Of a stretch of 64,000 nt of DNA, positions 1 to 9,332 are shown one piece after another; positions within the stretch are counted from its first letter, which is position 1; every line of letters begins with the position of its first letter. This stretch comes from a bacterium (GTDB lineage Bacteria > SAR324 > XYD2-FULL-50-16), in NCBI GenBank assembly GCA_018829445.1, contig JAHJTV010000076.1, positions 1 to 64,000 of the forward strand, read 5' to 3'. The position numbers were made by a program, and so were the translations under genes. Below the pieces are notes generated by a model. The model searched no databases and was not told the origin of the DNA. It worked only from the letters and a program-made list of their open reading frames with translations.

Positions 1-27
1 AGCATTTTCTGATACGAAAGATTGTCA

Positions 28-124
28 GGCGCCCATGTAAGGGCGCCCTACCGTTTCATTCTCTTTCACCGGGGATTTTGAGTATATCCATAGAATAGCG
101 GTAGGGCGGCCCTACGTGGCCGCC
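28..124. repeat. GTAGGG-type double-hairpin repeat, long-spacer form
   Basis: The unit has two hairpins. The left one is GGCGCCC-ATGTAA-GGGCGCC and the right one is GGCGGCC-CTACGT-GGCCGCC. They lie about 45 bp apart and are joined through an inner inverted pair CTACCGT/ACGGTAG. About 26 bp to its left (gcattttctgatacg...) are duplicated with the next copy, so the repeated block is longer than the hairpins. Confidence 0.85.
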
Positions 125-186
125 GGAGATGGGTATTTAGGAGATAAATTTATATTACAGCATTTTCCTGATACGAAAGATTGTCA

Positions 187-282
187 GGCGCCCATGTAAG
201 GGCGCCCTACCGTTTCATTCTCTTTCACCGGGGATTTTGAGCGTATCCGCAGAATAACGGTAGGGCGGCCCTACGTGGCCGC
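187..282. repeat. GTAGGG-type double-hairpin repeat, long-spacer form
   Basis: This is a second copy of the unit at 28-124, about 159 bp downstream in the same orientation, with only a few substitutions in the spacer. It ends about 45 bp before the start codon of the dehydrogenase gene, so it probably lies in that gene's 5' untranslated region or just upstream of its promoter. Confidence 0.85.
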
Positions 283-326
283 TGCATTATAGAGCAAACG
301 CTAACCGCAAACAGCTAATCGCCATT

Positions 327-1151
327 ATGTACACTGATCTGAAAGGTAAATGTGCACTCATTACCGGCTCCGGGAAGATGGAGGGAATCGGCTATGCCGT
401 TGCCCGAAAGCTTGCTGCCTCGGGTGTTAATATTATTATATCCGATGTTGGATTTAATCAGGAAGGTGAACCCGTTATCACCGATGAGATGCAGGAGATC
501 TCTACAGGATTATCCAAAGAGTTTAATATTAATTCCATAACCTGCTGGCTGGATGTTACGGATTTAAAATCCATCAATGACATGATTTCCAGGGTTACCC
601 GGGAGTTCACTTCCATCGACATCCTGGTAAACAATGCAGGTGTGGCGCTGGGAGTTCCCAGTGAGGTTGCAGACTTTGATGAAGACGCCTGGCTGAAAAC
701 TTTCGATATAAACCTGCACGGTGCTTTTCGGGTTTCCAAAGCCGTTTTACCGACCATGAAGCAGACCGGAGGAACCATCATCAATATGTCATCCCGAGCT
801 GGCAAAGTCCCTCCAATCTGGAACGGAGCTTATGCTGTCTCCAAGGCCGGGCTGATAATGTTGACAAAGGTGATGGCACTGGAATTGGCGAGTTCCAATA
901 TCAGGGTAAATGCCGTTTGCCCGGGATTGGTAATGACCGGATTTCAAAATTTCCGGCTGGAGATGGAAGCGCAGTTTTTTAATTCCACCATTGAGGAAAG
1001 GAAAAAAGTCCTCAGTGAACGTGTGCCTCAAAACAGGATGGGGACAGCCGACGAGGTAGCATCACTGGTAGCCTACCTTGCATCAAACGAATCATCCTAC
1101 ATTACGGGCCAGGCCCTAAACGTATGCGGAGGATTGACCATGGAGTTATAG
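327..1151 (+). CDS. Short-chain dehydrogenase/reductase (SDR)
   Basis: The 274-aa product is a classical SDR, a cytosolic NAD(P)-dependent oxidoreductase family. The Rossmann glycine motif TGSGKMEGIG is at residues 13-22 and NNAG at 102-105. The catalytic triad is Ser155 or 156, Tyr169 and Lys173 (YAVSK). The C-terminal ITGQALNVCGG is typical of the FabG/glucose dehydrogenase-like branch. The substrate cannot be read from the sequence. The gene follows two hairpin repeats and has no strong Shine-Dalgarno sequence. It lies upstream of a symporter, a ThDP enzyme and an amidohydrolase on the same strand, so a catabolic role is plausible but inferred. Confidence 0.9.
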   Translation: MYTDLKGKCALITGSGKMEGIGYAVARKLAASGVNIIISDVGFNQEGEPVITDEMQEISTGLSKEFNINSITCWLDVTDLKSINDMISRVTREFTSIDILVNNAGVALGVPSEVADFDEDAWLKTFDINLHGAFRVSKAVLPTMKQTGGTIINMSSRAGKVPPIWNGAYAVSKAGLIMLTKVMALELASSNIRVNAVCPGLVMTGFQNFRLEMEAQFFNSTIEERKKVLSERVPQNRMGTADEVASLVAYLASNESSYITGQALNVCGGLTMEL

Positions 1152-1264
1152 AAAACCTATTAAAAAACCGCTGTTCAATCAGTGTCATTAACTTAAGAAA
1201 TTATAGATATCCAATTTACCTTCATAACCAGAACACATGAACTTTTAATTTATCGCAGGGAGTA

Positions 1265-1330
1265 ACGGTAGGGCGGCCTTACATGGCCGCCTTTGAGATA
1301 GTTCTGGCAGGGATGTAACCCCGCCCTACC
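1265..1330. repeat. GTAGGG-type double-hairpin repeat, short-spacer form
   Basis: The unit is ACGGTAG + GGCGGCC-TTACAT-GGCCGCC, a 14-nt spacer (tttgagatagttct), then GGCAGGG-ATGTAA-CCCCGCC + CTACC. The 14-nt spacer recurs almost unchanged at 15865-15878 (inverted) and at the right window edge, which defines a second repeat subtype. It fills most of the 284-bp gap between the SDR and symporter genes. Confidence 0.85.
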
Positions 1331-1435
1331 ATTTGTATTTTGCATTTTTGGTTGTTTAATGAAGGTGTAAGACCTTAAGTTAATGGCATAAGTTATTCAA
1401 TAACCATAAACCGACCTTTAAATGGAGGTAATCCC

Positions 1436-2821
1436 ATGCAAACTCCTTTTCCGTTCGAACCGTTTTTAACCTTTGGAACAATGGCTGTTTTTTTACTGAT
1501 CGGAGTATTTTTAAGGGCAAAGGTCACATTTTTACAACGGTTCTTGATGCCAAGCTGCCTGATTGCAGGTGTTATCGGCTTGGTGCTGATTTCTACCGGG
1601 GTATTACCAACGCCTGTTAAGTCATTGGAAACCATCGCATATCACTTTTTTATCATCTCCTTTATCTCGGTTGGTTTTCTCTTCATGTCGGAAGTGAGCG
1701 CACAGAAAGAGTCGGAAAAAACAAAAGATCTAAAACTGAAGAGCATCCTCAAAGGATCTTTCTGGATGGCTCTGATTGAAGGCATAACCCTCCCCATTCA
1801 GGCGATCATCGGTAGCCTGTTCGTCATTCTGTTCGGACTTGCCGGATATAAGCTGTACCCGACCTTCGGTCTCCTGCTTCCGCTTGGTTTTACCGAAGGA
1901 CCGGGGCAGGCGCTCTCATTCGGAAAAGTCTGGGAGGGGTTCGGGTTTGAACACGCCGCCACCCTTGGATTAACATTCGCCGCCATTGGTTTTCTGTTTG
2001 CATTTTTTGTGGGTGTCCCACTGGTTAACTGGGGCATCCGACTTACCAGGGGCAAAGGAGAAAAAAAGGAACTACCCCGGGATCTGGTCACCGGAATTAT
2101 TCCAAAAGACCAGGAGAAAGAGGAATCAGGCAAGCTAACCCTACATTCGGGAAACATCGATTCATTGGCATTTCATACAGCTTTGATTGGTGTGGTTTAT
2201 CTGCTGACATATGGGTTCATTTTTCTGATGGGAAAGGCATTTTCACCGAGCGTCACCCAATCCTTATGGGGATTTTTCTTCTTTTTTGGGATGTTCATTG
2301 CCATGTTTGTAGGCTGGATCATGAAGAAAATCGGGGTTATCCATCTGGTGGATTCCGGAACCCAAAGGAGAATTACCGGCTGGGCAATTGATTTTCTGAT
2401 TGTTGCAACCGTGATGGCCATTCAGTTTCAAATTGTCTGGACTTATATCGTTCCCATTGCAGTAATGTCCATTTTCAGCGGAATTGCAACCATATTGGTT
2501 CTTGTCTATTTCGGAAAGCGAATAGATTCATACAACCTGGAAAGGATGGCTGTCATGTTTGGAACCTGCACCGGTACCGTATCCAGCGGACTGCTCTTGC
2601 TAAGAATCACCGACCCGGAATTCAAAACACCTGTTGCTTTGGAAGTAGGGGTGATGAACATTCTGGTAGCGCCCATCATTTTGGCCTGCATGGTACTGGT
2701 TAATGCGCATATCTGGTGGCAATGGAATTTACCGGCGATCATTGCTGCATTTACGGGGTTATTAATATTGTGTTTGCTGCTGATGAAACTCTTGAAATAT
2801 TGGGGAAAACCAAAGTTTTAG
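1436..2821 (+). CDS. GltS-family sodium/glutamate-type symporter
   Basis: This is a 461-aa polytopic inner-membrane protein with about ten hydrophobic segments. It resembles the sodium:glutamate symporter family (GltS), with glycine-rich re-entrant-like stretches such as GFTEGPGQALSFGKVW near residues 152-167 and GTCTGTVSSGLLLLR near 378-392. It is longer than E. coli GltS (about 400 aa), mainly because of a charged cytoplasmic loop near residues 205-235. A good ribosome site (GGAGG) lies before ATG 1436. A strong hairpin plus T-tract terminator follows. The true substrate may be another carboxylate; the family call is firmer than the substrate. Confidence 0.8.
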   Translation: MQTPFPFEPFLTFGTMAVFLLIGVFLRAKVTFLQRFLMPSCLIAGVIGLVLISTGVLPTPVKSLETIAYHFFIISFISVGFLFMSEVSAQKESEKTKDLKLKSILKGSFWMALIEGITLPIQAIIGSLFVILFGLAGYKLYPTFGLLLPLGFTEGPGQALSFGKVWEGFGFEHAATLGLTFAAIGFLFAFFVGVPLVNWGIRLTRGKGEKKELPRDLVTGIIPKDQEKEESGKLTLHSGNIDSLAFHTALIGVVYLLTYGFIFLMGKAFSPSVTQSLWGFFFFFGMFIAMFVGWIMKKIGVIHLVDSGTQRRITGWAIDFLIVATVMAIQFQIVWTYIVPIAVMSIFSGIATILVLVYFGKRIDSYNLERMAVMFGTCTGTVSSGLLLLRITDPEFKTPVALEVGVMNILVAPIILACMVLVNAHIWWQWNLPAIIAAFTGLLILCLLLMKLLKYWGKPKF

Positions 2822-2831
2822 GACCTTGTAT

Positions 2832-2869
2832 ATTATTTTCTGTATTTTTTTGGCAGAAAATAATTTTTT
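2832..2869 (+). terminator. Rho-independent terminator after the symporter
   Basis: A perfect 11-bp stem (ATTATTTTCTG / CAGAAAATAAT) with an 11-nt loop is followed at once by TTTTT. It begins 11 bp after the symporter stop codon. Confidence 0.75.
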
Positions 2870-2891
2870 AAAATTCTCATTCAGATGAACA

Positions 2892-2987
2892 GGTACCCAT
2901 GTAAGGGCACCCTACCGTTTCATCTTTGGATTTCCGGGGATTTGAGCAAGCCACAGGATTACGGTAGGGCGGCCCTACGTGGCCGCC
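2892..2987. repeat. GTAGGG-type double-hairpin repeat, long-spacer form
   Basis: The left hairpin is GGTACCC-ATGTAA-GGGCACC, in which paired bases have changed and one pair is lost relative to GGCGCCC. The right hairpin is GGCGGCC-CTACGT-GGCCGCC. It is the first of three tandemly arranged copies in the 573-bp gap between 2822 and 3394. Confidence 0.85.
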
Positions 2988-3048
2988 AGGGACGATGGTA
3001 AATTCAATGAATTCACAATGCACCTTTTCCCGGAGCGCGAGATGAACA

Positions 3049-3144
3049 GGCGCCCATGTAAGGGCACCCTACCGTTTCATCTTTGGATTTCCGGGGATTT
3101 GAGCAAGCCACAGGATTACGGTAGGGCGGCCCTACGTGGCCGCC
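3049..3144. repeat. GTAGGG-type double-hairpin repeat, long-spacer form
   Basis: This is the second of three copies, starting 157 bp after the first. The spacer (catctttggatttccgggg...) is nearly identical to that of the first copy. Confidence 0.85.
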
Positions 3145-3206
3145 AGGGATGATGGTTACCGCTTTGAATCCATATGATAGCAACGGTCTAGAACGCGAGA
3201 TGGTCA

Positions 3207-3342
3207 GGTGCCCATGTAAGGACGCCCTACCGTTTTATTATTTTTCAACAAGAGATTTATGCAAATTATAAAGCTAAGTTTTAGATTCCCGTAGATTTGA
3301 GCAAGCCACAGGATTACGGTAGGGCGGCCCTACGTGGCCGCC
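3207..3342. repeat. GTAGGG-type double-hairpin repeat with expanded spacer
   Basis: This is the third copy. Its left hairpin is degraded (GGTGCCC / GGACGCC), and about 40 bp of AT-rich sequence is inserted in the spacer. The right arm is intact and ends 52 bp before the ThDP-enzyme start codon. Confidence 0.8.
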
Positions 3343-3394
3343 ACATATAAAACCATATGTCAACTGCTAACCGCCAAAAAATTATGGAGAAAAA

Positions 3395-5104
3395 ATGACG
3401 AAGATCCATGGAGGTCAACTTACAGTTGAAGCCTTAATAAAAAAAAATGTTGAGATCATTTTCAGCTTATCCGGGGGACATATCTTCCCCATTTATGATT
3501 ATGCCGAAAACTCATCCATAAAACTGTTTGTAACCCGTCATGAACAAGCCGCCGTTTTTATGGCGGAAGCCTGGGCGCGCATGACCCGAAAAACCGGTAC
3601 GGCTCTGGTGACAGCCGGCCCCGGATTTGGAAACGCCCTGACAGCAATTGCCAATGCTCATATGGCGAATACACCTCTGGTTCTTATCTCAGGAGTGGTG
3701 GGAATGGGTGCCAATGAAACCCTTGATTTGCAGGACATGAGACAGCTACCGGTAATTGAACCCATTGTTAAAAAAGCCCTGTGCTGTCAGAAAACCGAGC
3801 GTATTCCCGAATTTATTGATATGGCCTATCGTATCGCCGAGAGTGATTGTCCGGGACCTGTTTACCTTGAAATCCCCATCGATACCTGGAATGGGATGGT
3901 CGAACCGGAAAACGTTAAAAAACCCTCGACAGTTATCACTTCCAGATCGGTCGATGCGGATGGCGCAACAAAGCTGCTGGATCTGATCAAAGAAGCCGAA
4001 AAACCGGTGCTGATCGCCGGCAGCGGAGCCTATTACTCCGGGGCGGACGAGGTTTTAAAATCATTCATCGAACAGTGCGGTACTCCTCTCTTTACAGCTC
4101 AATTGGGGAGGGGATTGGTTTCCGACACGCATCCACTGTGCTTTGAGTCATCGGTTGTTATTCGACCCGGTGCCGCCTTTGATGCAGTCGCCGGCACCGA
4201 TCTTCTGGTTTTATTAGGCAACCGGATCAGCTTTATGTATGCCAAGGGAGACGTATTTAATCCCGCTGCCAGGATTGTCCAGGTGGATATCAACCAGAAG
4301 GAGATCGGGCGGAACTGTTCGGTTGACCTGGGAATTGTCAGTGATATTAAAGGTTTTGTAGCTGAACTGAGCAGGCAGGTGTCAGCTCAGAACCTTTCGC
4401 AAAAACTGACCGCAAAATTCTCCCCCTGGATCGAATTTCTCAAAACCAAAGACAAGGAACAAAAGGAGATGGCCGCCTTCAACTGGCAAAACAACAACTC
4501 CCCTATTCATCACATGCGAACCTGTGCCGAAGTCAACAATTTTATGAATCGGGAAGAGGACATCATTGTCGGTGACGGTGGAGACACCCAGGTCTGGATG
4601 TCCATGACACGAACTGCCAGAAAAGCAGGACACACCCTGGAATCGGGGCTGTTTGGCTGTCTGGGTGTTGGCTTGCCTTATGCTTGTGCGGCCAAACTCA
4701 GGTATCCGGATAAGAGGGTTTGCCTGGTTACGGGTGATGGTTCTATCGGTTTGAATTTTATGGAGTTTGAAACAGCCATCAGGAAAGGATTGCCAATAGT
4801 AGTGGTGATCTGTAACGATAAACAATGGGGCATGATCCGACACGCTCAGGAAGTAAAACTGGGGCGAGTTATCAAGGAGGGGTCCGAGATCGGGATGGTG
4901 GATTACCACCTGGCGGTAGCTGCGTTGGGAGGAAAGGGAATCCTGGTTGAAAAACCGGAAGAGATCAGACCTGCATTGGATGAGGCTTTTGCCTCAGGAA
5001 AAACCACCTGTATCAACGTCATCACAGACCCGGTTCCCATCAGCCCCGGTAGTATCGCCCTGGCATCCATGGGTGGTGTCGATGTTTCTAAATTTTTTGG
5101 CTAA
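3395..5104 (+). CDS. Thiamine-diphosphate-dependent enzyme (acetolactate synthase/oxalyl-CoA decarboxylase superfamily)
   Basis: The 569-aa product has the three-domain layout of the superfamily. An N-terminal Pyr domain carries the ThDP-activating glutamate (RHEQ, Glu50). A central domain spans roughly residues 190-330. The C-terminal PP domain carries the metal/ThDP motif GDGSIGLNFMEFETA near residues 446-460, ending in a CND-type tail. The superfamily forms or cleaves carbon-carbon bonds next to carbonyls. The sequence does not separate acetolactate synthase from benzaldehyde-lyase, oxalyl-CoA decarboxylase or related lyases. It is not next to ilvN or other branched-chain genes, so a catabolic lyase is more likely. 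GGAG precedes the start, and an amidohydrolase follows after 32 bp. Confidence 0.85.
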   Translation: MTKIHGGQLTVEALIKKNVEIIFSLSGGHIFPIYDYAENSSIKLFVTRHEQAAVFMAEAWARMTRKTGTALVTAGPGFGNALTAIANAHMANTPLVLISGVVGMGANETLDLQDMRQLPVIEPIVKKALCCQKTERIPEFIDMAYRIAESDCPGPVYLEIPIDTWNGMVEPENVKKPSTVITSRSVDADGATKLLDLIKEAEKPVLIAGSGAYYSGADEVLKSFIEQCGTPLFTAQLGRGLVSDTHPLCFESSVVIRPGAAFDAVAGTDLLVLLGNRISFMYAKGDVFNPAARIVQVDINQKEIGRNCSVDLGIVSDIKGFVAELSRQVSAQNLSQKLTAKFSPWIEFLKTKDKEQKEMAAFNWQNNNSPIHHMRTCAEVNNFMNREEDIIVGDGGDTQVWMSMTRTARKAGHTLESGLFGCLGVGLPYACAAKLRYPDKRVCLVTGDGSIGLNFMEFETAIRKGLPIVVVICNDKQWGMIRHAQEVKLGRVIKEGSEIGMVDYHLAVAALGGKGILVEKPEEIRPALDEAFASGKTTCINVITDPVPISPGSIALASMGGVDVSKFFG

Positions 5105-5136
5105 ACCTTGGGGAACGTCCCCGAACTTTTGCAGAA

Positions 5137-6765
5137 ATGACCATGAAGGCTGATATTGTAATTAAAAGTGATTCCCTGTTTACCGCGCTTGCAGATGAAC
5201 CTACCAAAGGATTTGTTGCCGTAAAGGGAAAGCAGATTATTGCTGTTGGTAATCCTGATAACATGTACCGCTGGATCGGGCCAAAAACCCGGTTTTATGA
5301 TGTGAAAGAAAAAACCGTGCTACCCGGTTTTTTTGATTCCCATCTGCATATTAACGAAGGGTTTTTCTCTTCCGTCAGCGTTGATCTGTCAGCTTCAAAA
5401 TCCGAAGCCGATGCAGCACAGACACTTTTTGAGAATTGTAAGGGAAAGGGGTTGGGAAAATGGGTTACGGCATGCGGGTGGCACCATATGTACTGGGAGA
5501 ACCAGGAGGAACCAAGCAAGGAGTCACTGGACCGCTTTTTCCCCAATACTCCGGTTTTGTGCATGAATGCGGAGGGCCACGGAATATGGGTCAACAGCAA
5601 GGCTTTGGAAATCAGTGGCATTACGGCGAACACTCCCGACCCCAAGGGTGGGATCATCAAACGCGATAAGAAAAATGAACCCACCGGGTACCTTCTGGAA
5701 ACTGCCGCTTTCCGGACTATGGACAGGTTGTTCACATTGGGGACGGTAATTCCCTCATTAAAAGGGATTCATCGGTTGCTAAAGAATATGTCCTCCTTTG
5801 GTATCACTTCCATTGCCGATATGCAGAATAACGCTATCAACAACAACATATTCAAACTTTTCGAAACGATTCATCAGCTGCCGGTTCGGATTCATATTTT
5901 TCCCTATCTTTACAGCGCTGATAACCAGGAGAAGCAATGGGCTTATATTCAAAAGCTCCATAGACAATTCCAATCGGAAACGATCAGGGCATGTGGCGTC
6001 AAGATATTCTGCGACGGAACACCCTTTTGCCATACCGGATTGATGCTGGAGCCATACAGCGATCAACCGGAAAGCAGGGGAGAGACTCTTCACGGTTATG
6101 ATGAAACAAAACAGCTCATCATTGAAGCCGCAAAAAGAGGATACAGCGTCCGGGCTCATGCATGCGGAGACGGGGCGGTCCGGCTGGCTTTGGACAGTTT
6201 TGAGATTGCTGACAAACAAACTGGAAACCGGAACCTGCGTCACGCCATCGAACATATTGAGGTCATTGATCCCGACGATATTGAACGGTTTTCCAAATTG
6301 GACGTCATTGCCAGTGTACAGCCGCAACACATGGAGATTGCTCCCGGTGAAGGAAACAACCTGTTTTATGCCATTGTTGGAGCGGAACGCAGCAAGTATC
6401 TGTGGGCTTTTCAATCGCTCTCAAAGTCGGGAGCAAGGCTGGCACTTGGCACCGATATGCCTGTAGCCGATATCAACCCGCTTCCCGGCATCTTCAGAGC
6501 AATTACCCGTCAGACAAATAGTGGATATCCCCCAGACGGCTGGCTACCTGACGAGAAACTAACGCTGCCACAGGCATTGAAAGCCTATACTATCGGCGCC
6601 GCCTATGTGAATTCCCGGGAGCATGACCTGGGGTCACTGGAAAAGGGAAAACTGGCGGATATTATTGTCCTTGATAAAAACATCTTCAATATCTCCAAAG
6701 AACAGATCAAAGATATAAAAGTTGACTATACGCTGATGAACGGGAAGGTTGTATTTGAGCGATAA
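5137..6765 (+). CDS. YtcJ-type metal-dependent amidohydrolase
   Basis: The 542-aa product belongs to the amidohydrolase_3 family. Metal-binding HLH is at residues 69-71 (DSHLH), HACGDG lies near residue 340, RHAIEH near 367, and the catalytic/metal Asp in GTDMP near 437. The N- and C-terminal beta-sandwich halves match the family layout, ending in ADIIVLDKN...VDYTLMNGKVV. Such enzymes hydrolyse amides or related C-N bonds in the cytosol. It starts 32 bp after the ThDP enzyme, probably in the same transcript. ATG 5143 is a possible alternative start because neither start has a clear ribosome site. It converges with the minus-strand operon, leaving only 8 bp. Confidence 0.87.
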   Translation: MTMKADIVIKSDSLFTALADEPTKGFVAVKGKQIIAVGNPDNMYRWIGPKTRFYDVKEKTVLPGFFDSHLHINEGFFSSVSVDLSASKSEADAAQTLFENCKGKGLGKWVTACGWHHMYWENQEEPSKESLDRFFPNTPVLCMNAEGHGIWVNSKALEISGITANTPDPKGGIIKRDKKNEPTGYLLETAAFRTMDRLFTLGTVIPSLKGIHRLLKNMSSFGITSIADMQNNAINNNIFKLFETIHQLPVRIHIFPYLYSADNQEKQWAYIQKLHRQFQSETIRACGVKIFCDGTPFCHTGLMLEPYSDQPESRGETLHGYDETKQLIIEAAKRGYSVRAHACGDGAVRLALDSFEIADKQTGNRNLRHAIEHIEVIDPDDIERFSKLDVIASVQPQHMEIAPGEGNNLFYAIVGAERSKYLWAFQSLSKSGARLALGTDMPVADINPLPGIFRAITRQTNSGYPPDGWLPDEKLTLPQALKAYTIGAAYVNSREHDLGSLEKGKLADIIVLDKNIFNISKEQIKDIKVDYTLMNGKVVFER

Positions 6766-6773
6766 GAAAAATT

Positions 6774-9332
6774 TTACGGACGACCCCTGATCATCCTGAC
6801 TATGAGTTCCAGGATCAAAAGTAAGAGAGTCGCCAGTAAGAAGTGAGGCCAGAGGTTTTTATAGTCGTCTCTTTTTTTGCTGTCCGGTTTTAAGAGATTT
6901 TTTGATGGATAGTCGGGGGTGAGTATTTGCCCGTTGGATATATCAGCGATTTGCTGCAGCAGCTCCCGGTTGAGGCGATTTGTTTTGTATTCTTCGGAGT
7001 AAGGAATGCCGAAACCGAATGATTGGATATCACTGACTGAAGACCTGTTTTGTTCATGGATACTGAAATAGTACTCCCCAATCTCCGCTGACGGGAAGCG
7101 CGTTGTGTAGATACCGGGGGAAACCTGATCCAGGCGATAATTAGTCCTGTTTTTCTCCGGTGATAACAGGGTCATGTGCAGATTAAGGTTATTGATGAAC
7201 TTCCCATCCCGGTCCATAGCGTCCAGTTTAAGAATGGAAGCTGCCTCATCTCTTTCAACTGTAAGAGTATAATTTAAAGCTGCAGGTTTCTTTTGTACCC
7301 AGGTTATCATGCGCGTCAGAAAGCCGCCAAACTCGTCCCATTGCAGCCAACCATAACTCCACCGCCCTCTCAAATCGGACATAAAAGCAATACTCCTTCC
7401 CAGTCCATATTGCCAGGCAGCGAGTAAAGGGCCTTCACTGGTTGCCAACACAGTATCAGAGCCCGGTTTACTATAGGTGACATTTATTCCATCAATGACG
7501 GGAAATTCCTCCACTCCCGGCGAACTCGCAAGTTGATGCCGGTTTACAAGAACGGGTGTCAGTCTTTTCTCTTTTACACCTGAACGAGCCACAATTTTTG
7601 TTTCATCAACAAATATCCTGGGGATGTGAGATGAGGTCTCGGCAAGGTAACTTCTTCCTCCTCCTTTTTCCGCAATCTCCTTCAGCAAAGCCAGATTGGC
7701 ATTTTTACCGACGGCCACGGAAGAGAGCGTAATATTTGTCTGACCTTTTGTCAGCAGGAGGTCATCAAGCTTCTGATCATCCGCCAAGCCGTCGGAAAGG
7801 ACAATAATATGCTTCTTGATGGCATCGATCTTTTTGATCCGGTCAATGGCCTCTTTCAGAGCAGGTCCCAAATCCGTTCCCCCATTGCCGGATAACCCGG
7901 AAAGTTTTGATTTGATTTTATCCCGTTCCTTTGCGCTGATGGTGGGTACGATCCAGCGATAACCGGAATCAAAGGCTAAAATGCCAACCTGATCCAGGGG
8001 GTTCAGGATCTCGATAGAGGAGAAGGCAGCTATTTTGGCAGCTTCCAGTTTTGGTTGGTCTCCCATTTTCTCGGCCATGCTTGATGATTTATCGATCAGC
8101 AGAAACAGGCAGAGCCCGGGAAAATCAGTGGTTGTCTGAGGTTCCAGAAAAACCGGCAGAGCTTTTTCAATAGCGGAACCGGAATAACCGCCAACACCAA
8201 AGCTTTTGTCACCTCCCAACATGATCAGTCCTCCTCCCAGATCCCTTACATAGCTTTCAAGATTTGCTATCATCCGCATGGGAAGGTCATCCTTTGACAC
8301 ATTGTCGAGAATGACAGCATTATAGGTCAGCAACTCATTCAGATTTGACGGAGACAAACCGGGAGAAACCTTGACAATACCGATTCCATGTTCACTCAGC
8401 ACCCTGGCAAATGGAGCATCTGAGCTATTTTGATCCACAATATATAAAACACTCGGTATTTCTGTTCCTTTTACAAATGACAGGCTTTTATTATTCCGCA
8501 GATTGGCGTCTTCATTGGAAGATATGACTGCCCTGTAAGAGTACAGACCCGATTGGTTCAATCGGTCGGTCATTGTAAAAGAATTTTTCCCGGGTTGAAG
8601 ATTGAGTCGGCTTTCTTGCAGGAGAAGATCGTTTCGATACAGCTCAACATCACATTCCGTCTGTTTTATACTGGAGATCAGCAATTGGATTGTAAAATTC
8701 TGATTTAACTGAATATATTGCGGTGTAATAAGCTGTTCAAAAATGATCTCATTTTTTAAGTTTTGGGAGTGAAGAGGAAAGGGATAAATTTCCACTCCCA
8801 GTCGAGACGACAGATAAGCCATATCAAGAGCGTTGTTCCTGCTTTCATTGCCGTCCGACAAAAGTACAATACGGTTGGTCCCTGCTGACGGAAATCTCCC
8901 AATGGCCATCTGCAGTGCTGAATAGATATCGGTTTCACTGCCCCCCACCAGGGATCTGATCTGACCCGCTTTTAACGCCGGCTGCAATTCTTTTTCCAAA
9001 GAGGGTTTTCCTCCAAAAACAATCAATCCGGCTTGATCGCCGGCTGTCAGTTCCCCGACGGTTTTTCCTATATATTCGAGTCCTTTAAGATTGGCTTCTG
9101 AAGAGATACTGTCAGACACATCCAGGCAGAAAAACAGATTCACCCGGTCGGTCTCAAGCTGTAATCTTGGGCCTGCCAGCGTCAAACTTGCCAGAACAAT
9201 AGTTCCCAGGCGCAGTAGCAGGATCAGACGGATCCCGGCACCTTCCGCGAACTTTTTTCGTCGCCATAGTAAAACCGGCAGAGGCAGCAGCAATAACAGT
9301 AATAGATACAAAGGACTTGTTAGGGTAACCAT
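6774..9332 (-). CDS. Membrane protein with two VWA domains and a GATase-like middle (BatB-like)
   Basis: The 852-aa product begins with two membrane helices (residues 5-55). A VWA domain follows with MIDAS motif DVSDS at 71-75. A glutamine-amidotransferase-like segment spans about 290-395 (LGGDKSFGVGGY). A second VWA domain has DKSSS at 414-418. A C-terminal membrane helix lies near 825-845. Homologues sit in MoxR-DUF58-BatA operons and are thought to be metal-dependent adhesion modules of chaperone-like complexes in the envelope. It is the last gene of the operon and overlaps the preceding gene by 13 bp, with GAGGAA before the start. Two MIDAS sites in one chain is notable but known in this family. 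Confidence 0.85.
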   Translation of the reverse strand: MVTLTSPLYLLLLLLLPLPVLLWRRKKFAEGAGIRLILLLRLGTIVLASLTLAGPRLQLETDRVNLFFCLDVSDSISSEANLKGLEYIGKTVGELTAGDQAGLIVFGGKPSLEKELQPALKAGQIRSLVGGSETDIYSALQMAIGRFPSAGTNRIVLLSDGNESRNNALDMAYLSSRLGVEIYPFPLHSQNLKNEIIFEQLITPQYIQLNQNFTIQLLISSIKQTECDVELYRNDLLLQESRLNLQPGKNSFTMTDRLNQSGLYSYRAVISSNEDANLRNNKSLSFVKGTEIPSVLYIVDQNSSDAPFARVLSEHGIGIVKVSPGLSPSNLNELLTYNAVILDNVSKDDLPMRMIANLESYVRDLGGGLIMLGGDKSFGVGGYSGSAIEKALPVFLEPQTTTDFPGLCLFLLIDKSSSMAEKMGDQPKLEAAKIAAFSSIEILNPLDQVGILAFDSGYRWIVPTISAKERDKIKSKLSGLSGNGGTDLGPALKEAIDRIKKIDAIKKHIIVLSDGLADDQKLDDLLLTKGQTNITLSSVAVGKNANLALLKEIAEKGGGRSYLAETSSHIPRIFVDETKIVARSGVKEKRLTPVLVNRHQLASSPGVEEFPVIDGINVTYSKPGSDTVLATSEGPLLAAWQYGLGRSIAFMSDLRGRWSYGWLQWDEFGGFLTRMITWVQKKPAALNYTLTVERDEAASILKLDAMDRDGKFINNLNLHMTLLSPEKNRTNYRLDQVSPGIYTTRFPSAEIGEYYFSIHEQNRSSVSDIQSFGFGIPYSEEYKTNRLNRELLQQIADISNGQILTPDYPSKNLLKPDSKKRDDYKNLWPHFLLATLLLLILELIVRMIRGRP

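Noticed and set aside
28..3342. CRISPR array made of the regularly spaced repeats
   Set aside because: The units are about 100-bp double hairpins with near-identical spacers and no cas genes; they are dispersed hairpin repeats, not CRISPR.
4382..4909. 175-aa minus-strand frame inside the ThDP enzyme gene
   Set aside because: It lies wholly antisense to a gene with intact catalytic motifs and shows no recognisable domain.
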